From the NCBI RefSeq assembly GCF_900188025.1, contig NZ_FZNO01000028.1, positions 1 to 55,770 on the forward strand: 55,770 nucleotides of DNA, written 5' to 3'. The notes beneath the pieces were generated by a model. The model did not search any database. It saw nothing but the letters and a program-made list of their open reading frames with translations, and was not told where the DNA came from. The DNA is from Blastococcus mobilis (GTDB lineage: Bacteria > Actinomycetota > Actinomycetes > Mycobacteriales > Geodermatophilaceae). Position 1 is the stretch's first letter, and the number at the start of each line of letters is the position of its first letter. Positions 45,036 through 53,940 of the stretch are shown piece after piece. A program made the position numbers and the translations under genes.

Positions 45036-46793
45036 GTGACGCAGCCCGGCCACCCCTGGCCCCGCCCGGTGCCGCTCGTCGGCGACGCGACCGCTGCCTC
45101 CGAGCGCGCGGCGGATCCCACGGCCTGGCGGCTGCCGCCCGGCACCCGGGCCGGCGTGTACGAGGCCATCGGGGCTCGACGCGATGTCCGACGGTTCCGG
45201 CCCGATCCGGTGCCCGACGAGGTGCTGGAGCGTGTCCTCGGCGCCGCCCACGCAGCCCCGTCGGTCGGGCACAGCCAGCCCTGGCGGTTCCTCGTCGTCC
45301 GCGATCCCGGGATCCGGGACCGGGCGGCAGTCCTCACCGACCGCGAACGGCTCCGCCAGGCCGAACGGCTCGAGGCCGACGCGGCCCGTCGTCTCCTCGA
45401 CCTCCAACTCGAGGGGGTGCGGGAGGCCCCGCTCGGGATCGTCGTGTGCTGTGACCGGCGCGCCCCCGCCGCCGGAGTGCTGGGCCGGGCGACGTTCCCC
45501 GACGCCGACCTGTGGAGCTGCGCGGCCGCGATCCAGAACCTGTGGCTGGCCGCCCGGGCCGAGGGACTGGGCCTCGGCTGGGTGACCCTCTTCCGTCCCG
45601 AGGACCTCGCCGAACTGCTCAGGCTCCCGGAGGGCGTGGTCACGCTCGGCTGGCTCTGTCTCGGCTGGCCCGACGAGCGCCCGCCGGCACCCGGCCTCGA
45701 GCGCGCCGGCTGGTCCCGGCGGCTCCCGTTGCGCGACGTCGTGCTCGCCGACCGGTGGCCGGACGAGGCCGGCGCGCCACCTCCACCGCCGTCGCGGCTG
45801 CGCGCTCCTGACCAGCCGGCGGTGGTCGGCGCCCGCGACGAGGCCGATCGGCTGCTGGCCGTGCCCGGCTCCCTCGGGGTCCTGGACAGGGCCGTCGACC
45901 GCGCCGTCGCGCTGGGTCGGTCAGCGGCCACCGGAGGGGTGCTCGTGCTCGCCGCGGCGGACCATCCATTGGCGGCGCACCAGGTCTCGCCCTACAGCCA
46001 GTCGGTCACCGGCGACGTGCTGCGCGCCGCGGTGGCGGGGACGTCGCTCGGTGCCACCGCTGCGCGAGCGGTCGGGCTGGAGTTGCGGATCGTCGATGCC
46101 GGCGTGGCCGGGGACCCGGTCCCCGGTGTCACGGCCACGCGACCGTCGGGATACCGCGGGGACCTGGTGAACGCACCGGCGATGACGCTGGCCGACACGC
46201 GGCGCCTGGTGGCATCCGGGCGGCGGCTGGGGCGGGAAGCCGGTGCGGCCGGCATCGTCGCGCTCGGGGAGGTCGGCGTCGCCAACACCACGGTGGCGGC
46301 GGCTCTCGCCTGCGGAATGCTCGGTACCGACGCTGACGCGGTGATCGGCCTGGGCTCCGGCGCGGACGCGGCCATGCTCGACCGCAAGCGCGGTGTCGTC
46401 TCCGCTGCGGTTGACCGGGCGCGGCGGAACCACCCGGCGCTGGGCGAGGATCCGCTGACCGCGCTGGCGGAAGTGGGCGGTCCCGAACTGGCGGTGCTCG
46501 CGGGCGTGGCGTGGGGGGCGGCGCAGGCGCGCGCGGTCGTCGTCGTCGACGGCTTCGCCGTTTCGCTGGCGGCCCTCGTGGCGGTGCAGCTCGAACCCGC
46601 CGTGCAGGCCTGCCTGGTCGCCGGCCAGCGCAGCCGCGAGCGGGGACACGCCCTGGTCCTCGAACACCTGGGCTGCGAGCCCCTGCTGGACGTGCGCATG
46701 CGCGCCGGTGAAGGGGTGGGCGCGGCGCTAGCCACCGGTTTGCTCCTGGACGGTCTTCAGCTGCGGCGCGGTACTGCGCAGGTCGACCGCTGA
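45036..46793 (+). CDS. BluB-CobT fusion (DMB synthase + NaMN:DMB phosphoribosyltransferase)
   Basis: 585 residues. Residues about 40-235 are BluB (IGARRDVRRFRPDPVP, AAPSVGHSQPWRFLVVRD), which cleaves FMNH2 to 5,6-dimethylbenzimidazole. After a Pro-rich linker (APPPPPSRLR), residues about 265-580 are CobT: SPYSQSVTGDVLRAAVAGTS, ALGEVGVANTTVAAALACG and the C-terminal RAGEGVGAALA with the probable catalytic Glu. One polypeptide would thus make and activate the B12 lower ligand. GTG start four bases after thiC, so it is under the thiC TPP riboswitch. Confidence 0.92.
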   Translation: MTQPGHPWPRPVPLVGDATAASERAADPTAWRLPPGTRAGVYEAIGARRDVRRFRPDPVPDEVLERVLGAAHAAPSVGHSQPWRFLVVRDPGIRDRAAVLTDRERLRQAERLEADAARRLLDLQLEGVREAPLGIVVCCDRRAPAAGVLGRATFPDADLWSCAAAIQNLWLAARAEGLGLGWVTLFRPEDLAELLRLPEGVVTLGWLCLGWPDERPPAPGLERAGWSRRLPLRDVVLADRWPDEAGAPPPPPSRLRAPDQPAVVGARDEADRLLAVPGSLGVLDRAVDRAVALGRSAATGGVLVLAAADHPLAAHQVSPYSQSVTGDVLRAAVAGTSLGATAARAVGLELRIVDAGVAGDPVPGVTATRPSGYRGDLVNAPAMTLADTRRLVASGRRLGREAGAAGIVALGEVGVANTTVAAALACGMLGTDADAVIGLGSGADAAMLDRKRGVVSAAVDRARRNHPALGEDPLTALAEVGGPELAVLAGVAWGAAQARAVVVVDGFAVSLAALVAVQLEPAVQACLVAGQRSRERGHALVLEHLGCEPLLDVRMRAGEGVGAALATGLLLDGLQLRRGTAQVDR

Positions 46794-46803
46794 GCCGAGC
46801 CGG

Positions 46804-47613
46804 TCAGTCCGGCCAGATCCCGGCGAAGTGGTGCACCGGTCCGTGCCCGGAGCCGATGCCCAACGCGCCGCCAGCCTCCAGGGCCCCTTGCAGGTAGTCG
46901 CGCGCGCGCTCGACGAGTGCCGGCCACCCCGCGTCCGGGCTCCGGGCGGCGAGCGCGGCGATCGCTGAGGAGAGCGTGCAGCCGGTGCCATGGGTCGCGT
47001 TCGTCCTCACCCGCGGGCGCCGGGTGACGTGCACCCCCTCGGGGGAGGCGAGCACGTCGACGCTGTCGGCGCCGCCGAGGTGCCCGCCCTTGAGCAGGAC
47101 GGCGCCGGGTCCCAGCGCCAACAGGGCCACCGCCTGCTCCGGCAGTTCGTCGACGTGGGTGGCCGGAGCGACGCCGAGCAGCGCCGCCGACTCCGGCACG
47201 TTGGGCGTGATCAGGTCGGCGAGCGGCAGTAGGTCGGTGCGGACGGCGGCCACCGCCTCCTCGTCGATCAGCCGGTCACCGCTGGTGGCGACCATGACGG
47301 GGTCGCAGACGACCGGTCCGACCCGACGCTCGCCCAGCACGGCGGCCACCTCCCGTACCACCTCGGCGGTGCCCAGCATGCCAAGCTTGGTGGCGTGCAC
47401 GTCGACGTCGTCGAGCAGCGTGCGCAGCTGCAACCCGACGAACGCGGCCGGCACCCCGTGCACCCCGGTGACCCCGCGGGTGCTCTGCGCGGTGAGGGCG
47501 GTGAGGACGGCGGTGCCGTAGGTGCCGAGCGCGCTGAACGTCTTCAGGTCGGCCTGCACACCGGCGCCCCCGCTGGGGTCGCTGCCGGCCACCGTGAGGG
47601 CCACGGCGGTCAT
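46804..47613 (-). CDS. thiD: Hydroxymethylpyrimidine/phosphomethylpyrimidine kinase ThiD
   Basis: 269 residues: VALTVAGSDPSGGAGVQADLK, VCDPVMVATSGDRLI, LKGGHLGG and the ribokinase anion hole THGTGCTLSSAIAA. Phosphorylates HMP and HMP-P. ATGA overlap with thiE; last gene of thiM-thiE-thiD. It converges on the BluB-CobT gene, 10 bp apart. Confidence 0.96.
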   Translation of the reverse strand: MTAVALTVAGSDPSGGAGVQADLKTFSALGTYGTAVLTALTAQSTRGVTGVHGVPAAFVGLQLRTLLDDVDVHATKLGMLGTAEVVREVAAVLGERRVGPVVCDPVMVATSGDRLIDEEAVAAVRTDLLPLADLITPNVPESAALLGVAPATHVDELPEQAVALLALGPGAVLLKGGHLGGADSVDVLASPEGVHVTRRPRVRTNATHGTGCTLSSAIAALAARSPDAGWPALVERARDYLQGALEAGGALGIGSGHGPVHHFAGIWPD

Positions 47614-48284
47614 CGCGTCACCTCCGCCGGCCGGCTCCGGCCGAGTTCCTGACGCAGCGTCCTGGCCGCGTCCGTGGGGTCGGCGGCCGTGCACAGGGCG
47701 GACACCACGCAGATCCCGTCCACCCCGGTGGCGGCGACCTCGGCGGCCCGGCCGGCGCTGATCCCGCCGATCGCCACGGCGGCCAGCCCACCGGCACGGG
47801 CGGCGGCGGCCAAATCCCGGATGCCGGCCAGGCCCAGCGCCGGACCGGCATCGGGCTTGGTCGGGGTGCTCCACACGGGGCTGAGACCCACCAGGTCGAG
47901 CGTTCCGGTCGGCAGCGCCAGGGCGGCGTCGAGCTCGGCACGCGAGGACACCGACAGCCCGAGCAGGCGGTCCGGCCCGACCAACGCGCGGACCTCGACG
48001 ACGGAGAGATCGTCCTGGCCGACATGAACGCCGTCCGCATCGGCCAGCAGCGCGACGTCGACCGCGTCGTTGACCACGACGCACACCCCCGGGGCGTCCA
48101 CGACCGCCGCCTGCACGGCGCGCGTGAGCGCCAGCAGATCGCGACGGGACGCGTTCTTGTCGCGCACCTGAACCGCGGTCACCCCGCCGGCCACCGCAGC
48201 CCGGACGACGTCGGCCACCGGCCGCGGCCCGCAGAGCTCGGTGTCGGTGACCAGGTAGAGCGTCGGGTCGAACGGCGGTCTCAT
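47610..48284 (-). CDS. thiE: Thiamine phosphate synthase ThiE
   Basis: 224 residues. Couples HMP-PP and thiazole phosphate. Motifs: [49 protein letters not shown] and [16 protein letters not shown]. Start ATG at 48284 in an ATGA overlap with thiM. Confidence 0.96.
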   Translation of the reverse strand: MRPPFDPTLYLVTDTELCGPRPVADVVRAAVAGGVTAVQVRDKNASRRDLLALTRAVQAAVVDAPGVCVVVNDAVDVALLADADGVHVGQDDLSVVEVRALVGPDRLLGLSVSSRAELDAALALPTGTLDLVGLSPVWSTPTKPDAGPALGLAGIRDLAAAARAGGLAAVAIGGISAGRAAEVAATGVDGICVVSALCTAADPTDAARTLRQELGRSRPAEVTR

Positions 48285-49078
48285 CCGGCGATGCGCACGT
48301 CGGCCTTCGCCAGCGTGTCCCCGTCGACCGCGTCGAGAGCATCCAGCCACGCGGCCGCGAACGTGCCCGGCCCGCCGGCCGTGACCGCGGCCCGTTCAGC
48401 GGCCAGCGCCACGTGGGCGTGCGCGGCGACCGCCCCGGCGAGCGGGTCGTCGGTGACGGCCAGATAGGCGGCGACCAGGGCGCCGAGCGCGCACCCGGCC
48501 CCGGTGGTCCGGGTGAGCAGGGCCGAACCGCCGCCCACGCGCACCGTCCGGGAGCCGTCGGTCAGGAGATCGACCGCCCCGCTGACCGCCACCACGCCAC
48601 CGGTCCGCCGGGCCAACTCCGCGGCGGCCGCCGCGGCGTCGTCGGCGCCCGCGGTGCTGTCCACGCCCCGACCTCCGGCGCCGGCCCCGGCGAGCGCCAT
48701 CACCTCCGAGGCGTTGCCGCGCACCACCGTCGGCCGCAGCGTCACGAGCTCCGCCGCCAGCGCCGTCCGGTAGGCCAGGGCGCCGACGGCGACCGGGTCG
48801 AGGACCCACGGCGTGCCGGCCGTTCCGGCGGAGCGGGCGGCGATCCGCATCGCCTCGGCGGTGCGCTCGTGCACCGTTCCGACGTTGACCAGCACCGCGG
48901 AGGCGAGGGCGGCGAAGTCGCCGGCCTCCTGCGGTGCGTCCACCATGGCCGGCGCGGCTCCGGCCGCGAGCAGCGCGTTGGCGGTGAGCGTCTGCACCAC
49001 TGTGTTGGTCAGGCAGTGCACCAGGGGTGCCGCCTCGCGCAGCGCCGTCCGGGCCGCGCGCAGGTCGACGGATTCCAT
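48281..49078 (-). CDS. thiM: Hydroxyethylthiazole kinase ThiM
   Basis: 265 residues. Salvages hydroxyethylthiazole. [21 protein letters not shown] at the N-terminus, [14 protein letters not shown], and the kinase loop [16 protein letters not shown]. First gene after its own TPP riboswitch. Confidence 0.95.
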   Translation of the reverse strand: MESVDLRAARTALREAAPLVHCLTNTVVQTLTANALLAAGAAPAMVDAPQEAGDFAALASAVLVNVGTVHERTAEAMRIAARSAGTAGTPWVLDPVAVGALAYRTALAAELVTLRPTVVRGNASEVMALAGAGAGGRGVDSTAGADDAAAAAAELARRTGGVVAVSGAVDLLTDGSRTVRVGGGSALLTRTTGAGCALGALVAAYLAVTDDPLAGAVAAHAHVALAAERAAVTAGGPGTFAAAWLDALDAVDGDTLAKADVRIAG

Positions 49079-49087
49079 GCCGGTGAC

Positions 49088-49162
49088 ATCCCTTCGCCAG
49101 TACGAACTGGAGCAGGTTCGACGGGTGTGTTCTCAGTCCCGGGCGGGACACCCCGTGCCACG
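49088..49162 (-). promoter_or_regulatory. TPP riboswitch of thiM-thiE-thiD
   Basis: On the minus strand: ACGGGGTGTCCCGCCCGGGA with CTGAGA, then GAACCTGCTCCAGTTC and GTACTGGCGAAGGGATG, the conserved TPP aptamer core. It ends about ten bases before the thiM ATG. Confidence 0.94.
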
Positions 49163-49243
49163 TACGACTCGAACCTAACAGCCCCATGGGCGGGCGACCC
49201 CCGCTGGAGCGGATCCGCAGGCCCCGGTAGCGTGCCCGTCCGT

Positions 49244-49331
49244 ACCACGGGAGCCCATCCGAATGGGCTGAGAGGGCGGCTGGGGCCGCCGACCGTTCGA
49301 ACCTGTCCGGGTCATGCCGGCGTAGGGAGAC
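49244..49331 (+). promoter_or_regulatory. TPP riboswitch upstream of a zinc alcohol dehydrogenase
   Basis: CCACGGGAGCCCATCCGAAT, GGGCTGAGAGGGCGGC, then GAACCTGTCCGGGTCATGCC and GGCGTAGGGAGA: a full TPP aptamer. The AGGGAGA at its end is the ribosome binding site of the GTG at 49336. It is back to back with the thiM riboswitch, 82 bases between aptamers. Confidence 0.94.
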
Positions 49332-49335
49332 AGCT

Positions 49336-50349
49336 GTGCGTGCTGTGCGTTTTCACCGGGCCGGTCGGCCGTTGGTGGTCGATGACGTCGACACCCCTCG
49401 ACCCGGTCCGCGGGATGTGCTGATCGATGTGGCGGCGGCCGGGGTCTGCGGCACCGAGCTGCACTTCCTGGACGGCCTGCTCACCCCGGCCCGGACGCCG
49501 ATCACCCTCGGGCACGAGGTGGCCGGCGTCGTCGCGGAGGTCGGCGAGGCGGTCGAGGACCTCGCCGTGGGTGACCGGGTCGCCGTGCACTATCTGCACG
49601 CCTGCGGCCGCTGCCGTTGGTGCCGCGTGGGGGACGACCACCTCTGCGACGCGCCGCTCGGCTTCCTGGCCTTCGCCACGGACGGGGGCTTCGCGGAACA
49701 GATCGTGGTGCCTGCCTCCGCCACCGTGCCGGTCCCGCACGGGCTCGACCTCGCGTCGGCCGCCGCCCTGTGCTGCAGCGGCACCACGGCGCTCCACGCC
49801 GTGGACGTGGCCGGCGTCGCGGCAGGTGCGGCGGCGGTCGTCTACGGCACCGGCGGAGTGGGCCTGGCGCTCGTGCAGGTGCTGCGCGAGGCCGGGGCGC
49901 GACCCATCGCCGTGGCCCGCAACCCGGAGCGGCTCGCGCTGGCGCGGGAGCTGGGGGCCGAGACGACGGTGAACGCCGCCACCGAGGACGTGGCTGCCGT
50001 GATCCGGGAAGCGACCGGCGGCGCCGGTGCCGACGTCGTCTTCGAGCTGGTCGGCACGCGGGAGACCAGCGCCGCGGCGCTCGCCTCACTCGGCAAGCGC
50101 GGCACCCTCGTCTACGTCGGCTACAGCTTCGACCGCGTCGAGATCGACCCGCTGTCGCTCGTCGTTCCGGAACAGCGCATCGTGACCTCCGTGGGCAACC
50201 GGCGTTCGGAGCTGGTGGACGCCCTCGACCTCGCCGCCCGCGGGCGGCTCGTCACCAGGGTCACCGAGCACCCGCTCAGCGATGCGGGACGGGTGCTCGA
50301 CGACCTCCGCGCAGGTCGGGTCGTCGGCAGGGCCGTGCTCATGCCCTGA
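49336..50349 (+). CDS. Zinc-dependent medium-chain alcohol dehydrogenase under TPP control
   Basis: 337 residues of the MDR superfamily. Catalytic zinc ligands in AAGVCGTELHFLD and TLGHEVAGVV; structural zinc lobe CGRCRWCRVGDDHLC; NAD(P) motif VVYGTGGVGLALVQVL. The substrate is not deducible. The TPP riboswitch directly upstream implies a role in thiamine metabolism or in handling of a thiamine precursor (inference). Confidence 0.9.
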   Translation: MRAVRFHRAGRPLVVDDVDTPRPGPRDVLIDVAAAGVCGTELHFLDGLLTPARTPITLGHEVAGVVAEVGEAVEDLAVGDRVAVHYLHACGRCRWCRVGDDHLCDAPLGFLAFATDGGFAEQIVVPASATVPVPHGLDLASAAALCCSGTTALHAVDVAGVAAGAAAVVYGTGGVGLALVQVLREAGARPIAVARNPERLALARELGAETTVNAATEDVAAVIREATGGAGADVVFELVGTRETSAAALASLGKRGTLVYVGYSFDRVEIDPLSLVVPEQRIVTSVGNRRSELVDALDLAARGRLVTRVTEHPLSDAGRVLDDLRAGRVVGRAVLMP

Positions 50350-50359
50350 AGCTGGGGGA

Positions 50360-50392
50360 GGGAGGCCACTGCTCGTGGCCTGCGGGCCTCCC
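50360..50392 (+). terminator. Hairpin after the alcohol dehydrogenase
   Basis: GGGAGGCC (50360-50367) pairs with GGCCTCCC (50385-50392); an alternative inner hairpin GGCCAC/GTGGCC lies within. No T-run follows, as is common in high-GC actinobacteria. Confidence 0.55.
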
Positions 50393-50451
50393 GAGGAGGC
50401 CTGGGTGATAGCTTCCGCGAACTCACATCAGGTCGATCACGGGGGAATGCC

Positions 50452-51236
50452 ATGCGCGCGCGTCGGCTGCTGACCGGAGCCATCGCGGTTCTGAGTTCGG
50501 TACTCACCGTGGGCGCGCTGGGGCTGGCGCCGGCCGCGGCGATCGCCAACGGCGTCGCGGCGGGGAACGGCGCCTTCCCCTCGCTGTCCAGCTGAGGCTG
50601 AACGACATCGCCCGTTCGGATGGGTCGACATACGACAGCGCCTGTTCGGGAGCGCTGATCTCTCCGACATGGATCATGACGGCCGGCCACTGCTTCCACG
50701 ACGGCGACCGGAACCGCGTCGGTGGCGTGCCGCGGTACGGCACCACAGCCCGCCTCGGCACTGCGAACACGGCCGACCCTGCTGCCGGCGTGACACGCTC
50801 GGTCGTCTGGGTCGAGCAGTCTGGTACGACCGACATTGCAGTGACCCAGCTGGATGCGCCGGTCGACGGCGTCACGCCCCTGGCCCTGAACACGCAGAAG
50901 CCGGTCCGCGGGCAGATCCTGACCTTCGCCGGCTGGGGAGCCACCTCGAGCACCGGGTCGTGGAGCGACCAGCTCTACTGGGGACAGGTGAAGGTCGCCG
51001 GCGTCCGACCGAGCACTGTCCAGGTCGTGGGCCACTGGCCCGCCCCGGACACCAGCGCCTGTCCCTACGACTCCGGCGCCCCGTACTTCATGCCGCGGAC
51101 GGGATCGGCACCGCTGCTGGTCTCCGTGGAGAGCGACGGCCCGGCCTGCCCGCACAGTTCGCAGGAGACGACGGCCCGGGTGGACCCGATCGTCGGCTGG
51201 GTACGCGGCGTCGTCACGGATCTGCCGCCTGCCTGA
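50452..51236 (+). pseudogene. Secreted trypsin-like serine protease with one frameshift
   Basis: A signal peptide (LLTGAIAVLSSVLTVGALGLA) and the start of the propeptide are in one frame up to GAFPSLSS and a TGA; adding one base near 50580 restores AVQLRLNDIARSDGSTYDSA and the rest. Catalytic triad: His in MTAGHC, Asp in TTDIAVTQL, Ser in CPYDSGAP (the usual GDSGGP is altered). The single lesion in a T/C run could be a sequencing error. Confidence 0.8.
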
Positions 51237-51330
51237 GGGCCTGTTCCCTGGGACACCTGCGTTGCCGCGCCCGTCGTCCCCGCAGAGGAGTCTCGAGGGC
51301 CCCGTCGTGCCACCGGTGAGCGGCCGCTGG

Positions 51331-51555
51331 TCAGTGCGGCGTGGACCACGGTGTGCCCGCGCCCAACGCCACCACATCGCCGATGACCCACACCGCCGGC
51401 GGGCGGACTTCCTCGGCGGCGAGGGCGGCCGGTACCCCGGCGAGGGTGGTCCGAGCGAGCCGCTGGCCGGCAACCGACCCGTTGCGGATGACGGCGACCG
51501 GGGTCTGGGGCGGCCGGCCGTGCTCGATTTGGTGTACTGCCCTGACAGGTTGGTC
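51331..51555 (-). pseudogene. C-terminal fragment of uroporphyrinogen-III C-methyltransferase
   Basis: Read on the minus strand: HQIEHGRPPQTPVAVIRNGS, GQRLARTTLAGVPAALA and PPAVWVIGDVVALG, ending in TGA at 51331-51333. This is the end of a SUMT (CobA/siroheme) methyltransferase. The catalytic N-terminal part is absent. Confidence 0.7.
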
Positions 51556-51774
51556 AATCGCGTGATCGGTCAGGTTCAGGCTGAGCAGCGCGGTGGTCTT
51601 CTTCGCGGCGATCCGGTAGGGCGGTCCCGGGCGGGCGCCGTCTTCACGTGCCCGGTCGGCGGCGGTCTCCCGTTGGTAGGGCTACATGCTCACCGGCTCC
51701 ATCGCCTTGGTTCCGACGTACCCGGCGACGGCGCCGATGCCGAGATCGGTAAGGGCTGTGGTCGCACGGCTCAC
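51556..51774 (-). pseudogene. N-terminal fragment of a YagU/DUF1440-like membrane protein
   Basis: Starts GTG at 51774, overlapping the upstream membrane protein by GTGA: DLGIGAVAGYVGTKAMEPVSM, then a TAG, then ARPGPPYRIAAKKTTALLSL in the same frame. It joins the SUMT fragment without a gap, so a deletion fused the two. The TAG replaces a residue that is normally not Cys, so it is read as a nonsense mutation. Confidence 0.6.
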
Positions 51775-52010
51775 CGACCGTTTCCCTTCCTGTGGCGGCG
51801 GACGGTAAGGACGGCGAGCGGAGTCAGCGCCGCCAGCGCCAGGGTGGCAGCCAGCGCGGTCCATCGGCGGCTGGCGGAGGCCAGTGCGCCCACCGCCCCG
51901 GAGCCGGATACGAGCAGGGCGGTGTGGCCGAGGCAGTACAAGACGGGCAGTGCCAGTAGCGCCAGGAGTCCTCGACCGCCGCGGCCTGGTCTCTGGTCGG
52001 GGTCGGTCAC
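51771..52010 (-). CDS. Small membrane protein downstream of merA
   Basis: 79 residues with two hydrophobic helices (GLLALLALPVLYCLGHTALL; ALAATLALAALTPLAVLTV) and a basic C-terminus. A Cys lies in the first helix. GTG start overlapping the merA stop by GTGA. It could assist mercury uptake like MerT, but lacks the paired Cys of that family. Confidence 0.65.
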   Translation of the reverse strand: MTDPDQRPGRGGRGLLALLALPVLYCLGHTALLVSGSGAVGALASASRRWTALAATLALAALTPLAVLTVRRHRKGNGR

Positions 52011-53380
52011 GCGCAGCAGCTGGTGGGCTTGTCGGTGCGGAACAGTCCGGCGGCGATGCGCAGGGCCTCGCTCATCGTCAGGTAGGGCGCCCAGGTGTCG
52101 GCGACGTCGTCGGCGGTCATCCCGGCCTTGATGGCGTAGGTGGCCGCTAGCATCACGTCGCCGGCGCCGTCGAGTGCGGCGTGCACGCCGAGCACCTTGC
52201 CGGTGTCGGCGTCGACCACGATCTTCAGCGCGCCCAGGGTGTCCTGGTTGGTCAGCGCTCGGGGAATGTCCTCACCACCGAGCACCCGGCAGTCGCAGGC
52301 GTGCCCGGCAGCCAGCGCCTGGGCCTCGGTCATCCCGGCGCTGGCGATCTGCGGGCGGGTGAAGATGACCGCGGGCAGGCCGGTGTAGTCGACCTCGGCC
52401 TTGCCGCCGAGGGCGTTGACCGCGGCGGCCCGACCGGTCTCGGCGGCGACGTAGACGTACTGCGGCGCCCCGGACACGTCCCCAGCCGCCCACACCTTCG
52501 GGTTCAAGGTGTGCTGCCGGGCGTCGACGGCGATGAACCCGCGCTCGTCGACCTCGATCCCGGCCGCGGCGAGGTCGAGCCCGTCGGTCCTCGCCTGTCT
52601 GCCGGTTGCCACGAGCAGCCGCTGCGCGGTCACCGTCTGCCCGGCGTTGGTGGTCACGCTCACCCCGTCCGCCTCCGCGGTGACCCGGCCGGCGCGCTGC
52701 TCGATGACGGTGATGCCCACGCGCGTGAACGCCTGGCGCATCACGTCGGCGAGTTCGGGCTCGGTGTGCGGAGCCAGCCGGCCGATGAGGGACACGCGGG
52801 TGCCCAGCCCGGCGAACAGCTGGGCCTGCTCCATGCCGACGTAACCGCCGCCGATCACGATCAGGCTCTCCGGCAGCTCCTCCAGTTCCATCGCCGTGGT
52901 CGAGGTCAGCCACTCCACGCCGTCCAGGCCCGGCAGGTCCGGAGTGGCGGGCACGGAGCCGGTGGCGATGACATACGCGGCGGCGGGCAGCGGCTCGCCG
53001 TCCACCAGCAACGTCTGCGGGTCGGCGAAGCGCGCCTGGCCGCGGCGTATCTCGAACCCGTGAGCCTCGGCCACGTCCAGGTACTTGGCGTGGCGCATGT
53101 GCTCGATCAGGGCGTCCTTCTGGTCGACCAGCGAGTCCAGGTCCGCGGGCCCTGCGCTGGTCGGCACGCCCGGAAACGGATTACGCAGGGCGTGCTCGCG
53201 CTGCCCGCTGACGGCCAGCAGCGTCTTGCTCGGCAGGCAGCCGACGTTCAGGCAGGTGCCCCCGATCACGCCGCGTTCGACCAGAACGACGCTCTTGCCC
53301 TGGGCACGGGCGTGGATGCCCGCGGCCATCGCGGCACCGCCGGTACCGACGACGACCAGATCGAGCCGATCCACGGTCAC
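52007..53380 (-). CDS. merA: Mercuric reductase MerA
   Basis: 457 residues. Flavoprotein reducing Hg(II) to Hg(0) with NADPH. FAD motif VVVGTGGAAMAAGI, redox-active GGTCLNVGCLPSK (C43, C48), NADPH motif IGGGYVGMEQAQ and the C-terminal vicinal Cys pair TSCCA (455, 456) that delivers mercury. No N-terminal MerP-like domain. Divergent from merR. Confidence 0.95.
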   Translation of the reverse strand: MTVDRLDLVVVGTGGAAMAAGIHARAQGKSVVLVERGVIGGTCLNVGCLPSKTLLAVSGQREHALRNPFPGVPTSAGPADLDSLVDQKDALIEHMRHAKYLDVAEAHGFEIRRGQARFADPQTLLVDGEPLPAAAYVIATGSVPATPDLPGLDGVEWLTSTTAMELEELPESLIVIGGGYVGMEQAQLFAGLGTRVSLIGRLAPHTEPELADVMRQAFTRVGITVIEQRAGRVTAEADGVSVTTNAGQTVTAQRLLVATGRQARTDGLDLAAAGIEVDERGFIAVDARQHTLNPKVWAAGDVSGAPQYVYVAAETGRAAAVNALGGKAEVDYTGLPAVIFTRPQIASAGMTEAQALAAGHACDCRVLGGEDIPRALTNQDTLGALKIVVDADTGKVLGVHAALDGAGDVMLAATYAIKAGMTADDVADTWAPYLTMSEALRIAAGLFRTDKPTSCCA

Positions 53381-53414
53381 TCCTGCAGAGGTCGAGGGAG
53401 ACGGTCGAGCCGGA

Positions 53415-53445
53415 CCGTAAAGCTTCCCCTGCGGTGGAAGGTCAA
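53415..53445 (-). promoter_or_regulatory. MerR-type promoter/operator of merA
   Basis: On the minus strand: -35 TTGACC (53445-53440), a 19-base spacer holding the dyad CTTCC-N8-GGAAG, and a -10-like TTACGG (53420-53415). A 19-bp spacer with an internal palindrome is the hallmark of promoters untwisted by MerR-family activators. Confidence 0.7.
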
Positions 53446-53463
53446 GCCGCCTACGGTGAACCG

Positions 53464-53940
53464 ATGCGGATCGGCGAACTGGCGGAGCACGCTGGGCTCA
53501 CGGTCAAGACCATCCGCTTCTACGAGCAGGCCGGAGTGCTGCCCGAGCCGGAGCGGCGGCCGTCGGGGTACCGCGACTACGACGACAGCGCGGTTGCCAG
53601 GCTGCGGTTCGTGAAGGCCGCGCAAGCCGCCGGGCTCAGCCTCGCCGAGATCCGCGAGGTCATCGCCGTCCGGGACCGCAACGGCCCACCGTGCCGCCAC
53701 GTCACCGACCTGCTGAACGCCCACGCCGCCGACCTCGACCGCCGTATCGCTGAACTCACCGCCCTGCGCGATGAAGTCCGTCGCCTCCGCGATCGCGCTG
53801 ACGGCCTGGATCCCGCCGGCTGCGAGGACGCCGCCGTGTGCCACGTCATCCCGACGGATCAGGCCAGTTGCGTCCAGCGGTCTGCGGACGCCGTGGCCGG
53901 TTCGCCCAGGGTTGAGCGACCGATTGGTGTCCGGCGATGA
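53464..53940 (+). CDS. merR: MerR-family regulator, Hg(II)-type
   Basis: 158 residues. MerR helix-turn-helix IGELAEHAGLTVKTIRFYEQ at the N-terminus, a dimerisation coil, and three Cys residues spaced like the mercury ligands: C77 (PPCRH), C120 (AGCED) and C126 (VCHV). Located divergently from merA across its operator. ATG at 53464; ATGA overlap with the small gene that follows. Confidence 0.9.
   Translation: MRIGELAEHAGLTVKTIRFYEQAGVLPEPERRPSGYRDYDDSAVARLRFVKAAQAAGLSLAEIREVIAVRDRNGPPCRHVTDLLNAHAADLDRRIAELTALRDEVRRLRDRADGLDPAGCEDAAVCHVIPTDQASCVQRSADAVAGSPRVERPIGVRR

Noticed and set aside
51682-51684. TAG in the YagU-like remnant as a second recoded codon
   Set aside because: The position is not a Cys in the family, and the frame soon runs into an unrelated gene fragment, so it is a nonsense mutation in a dead gene.
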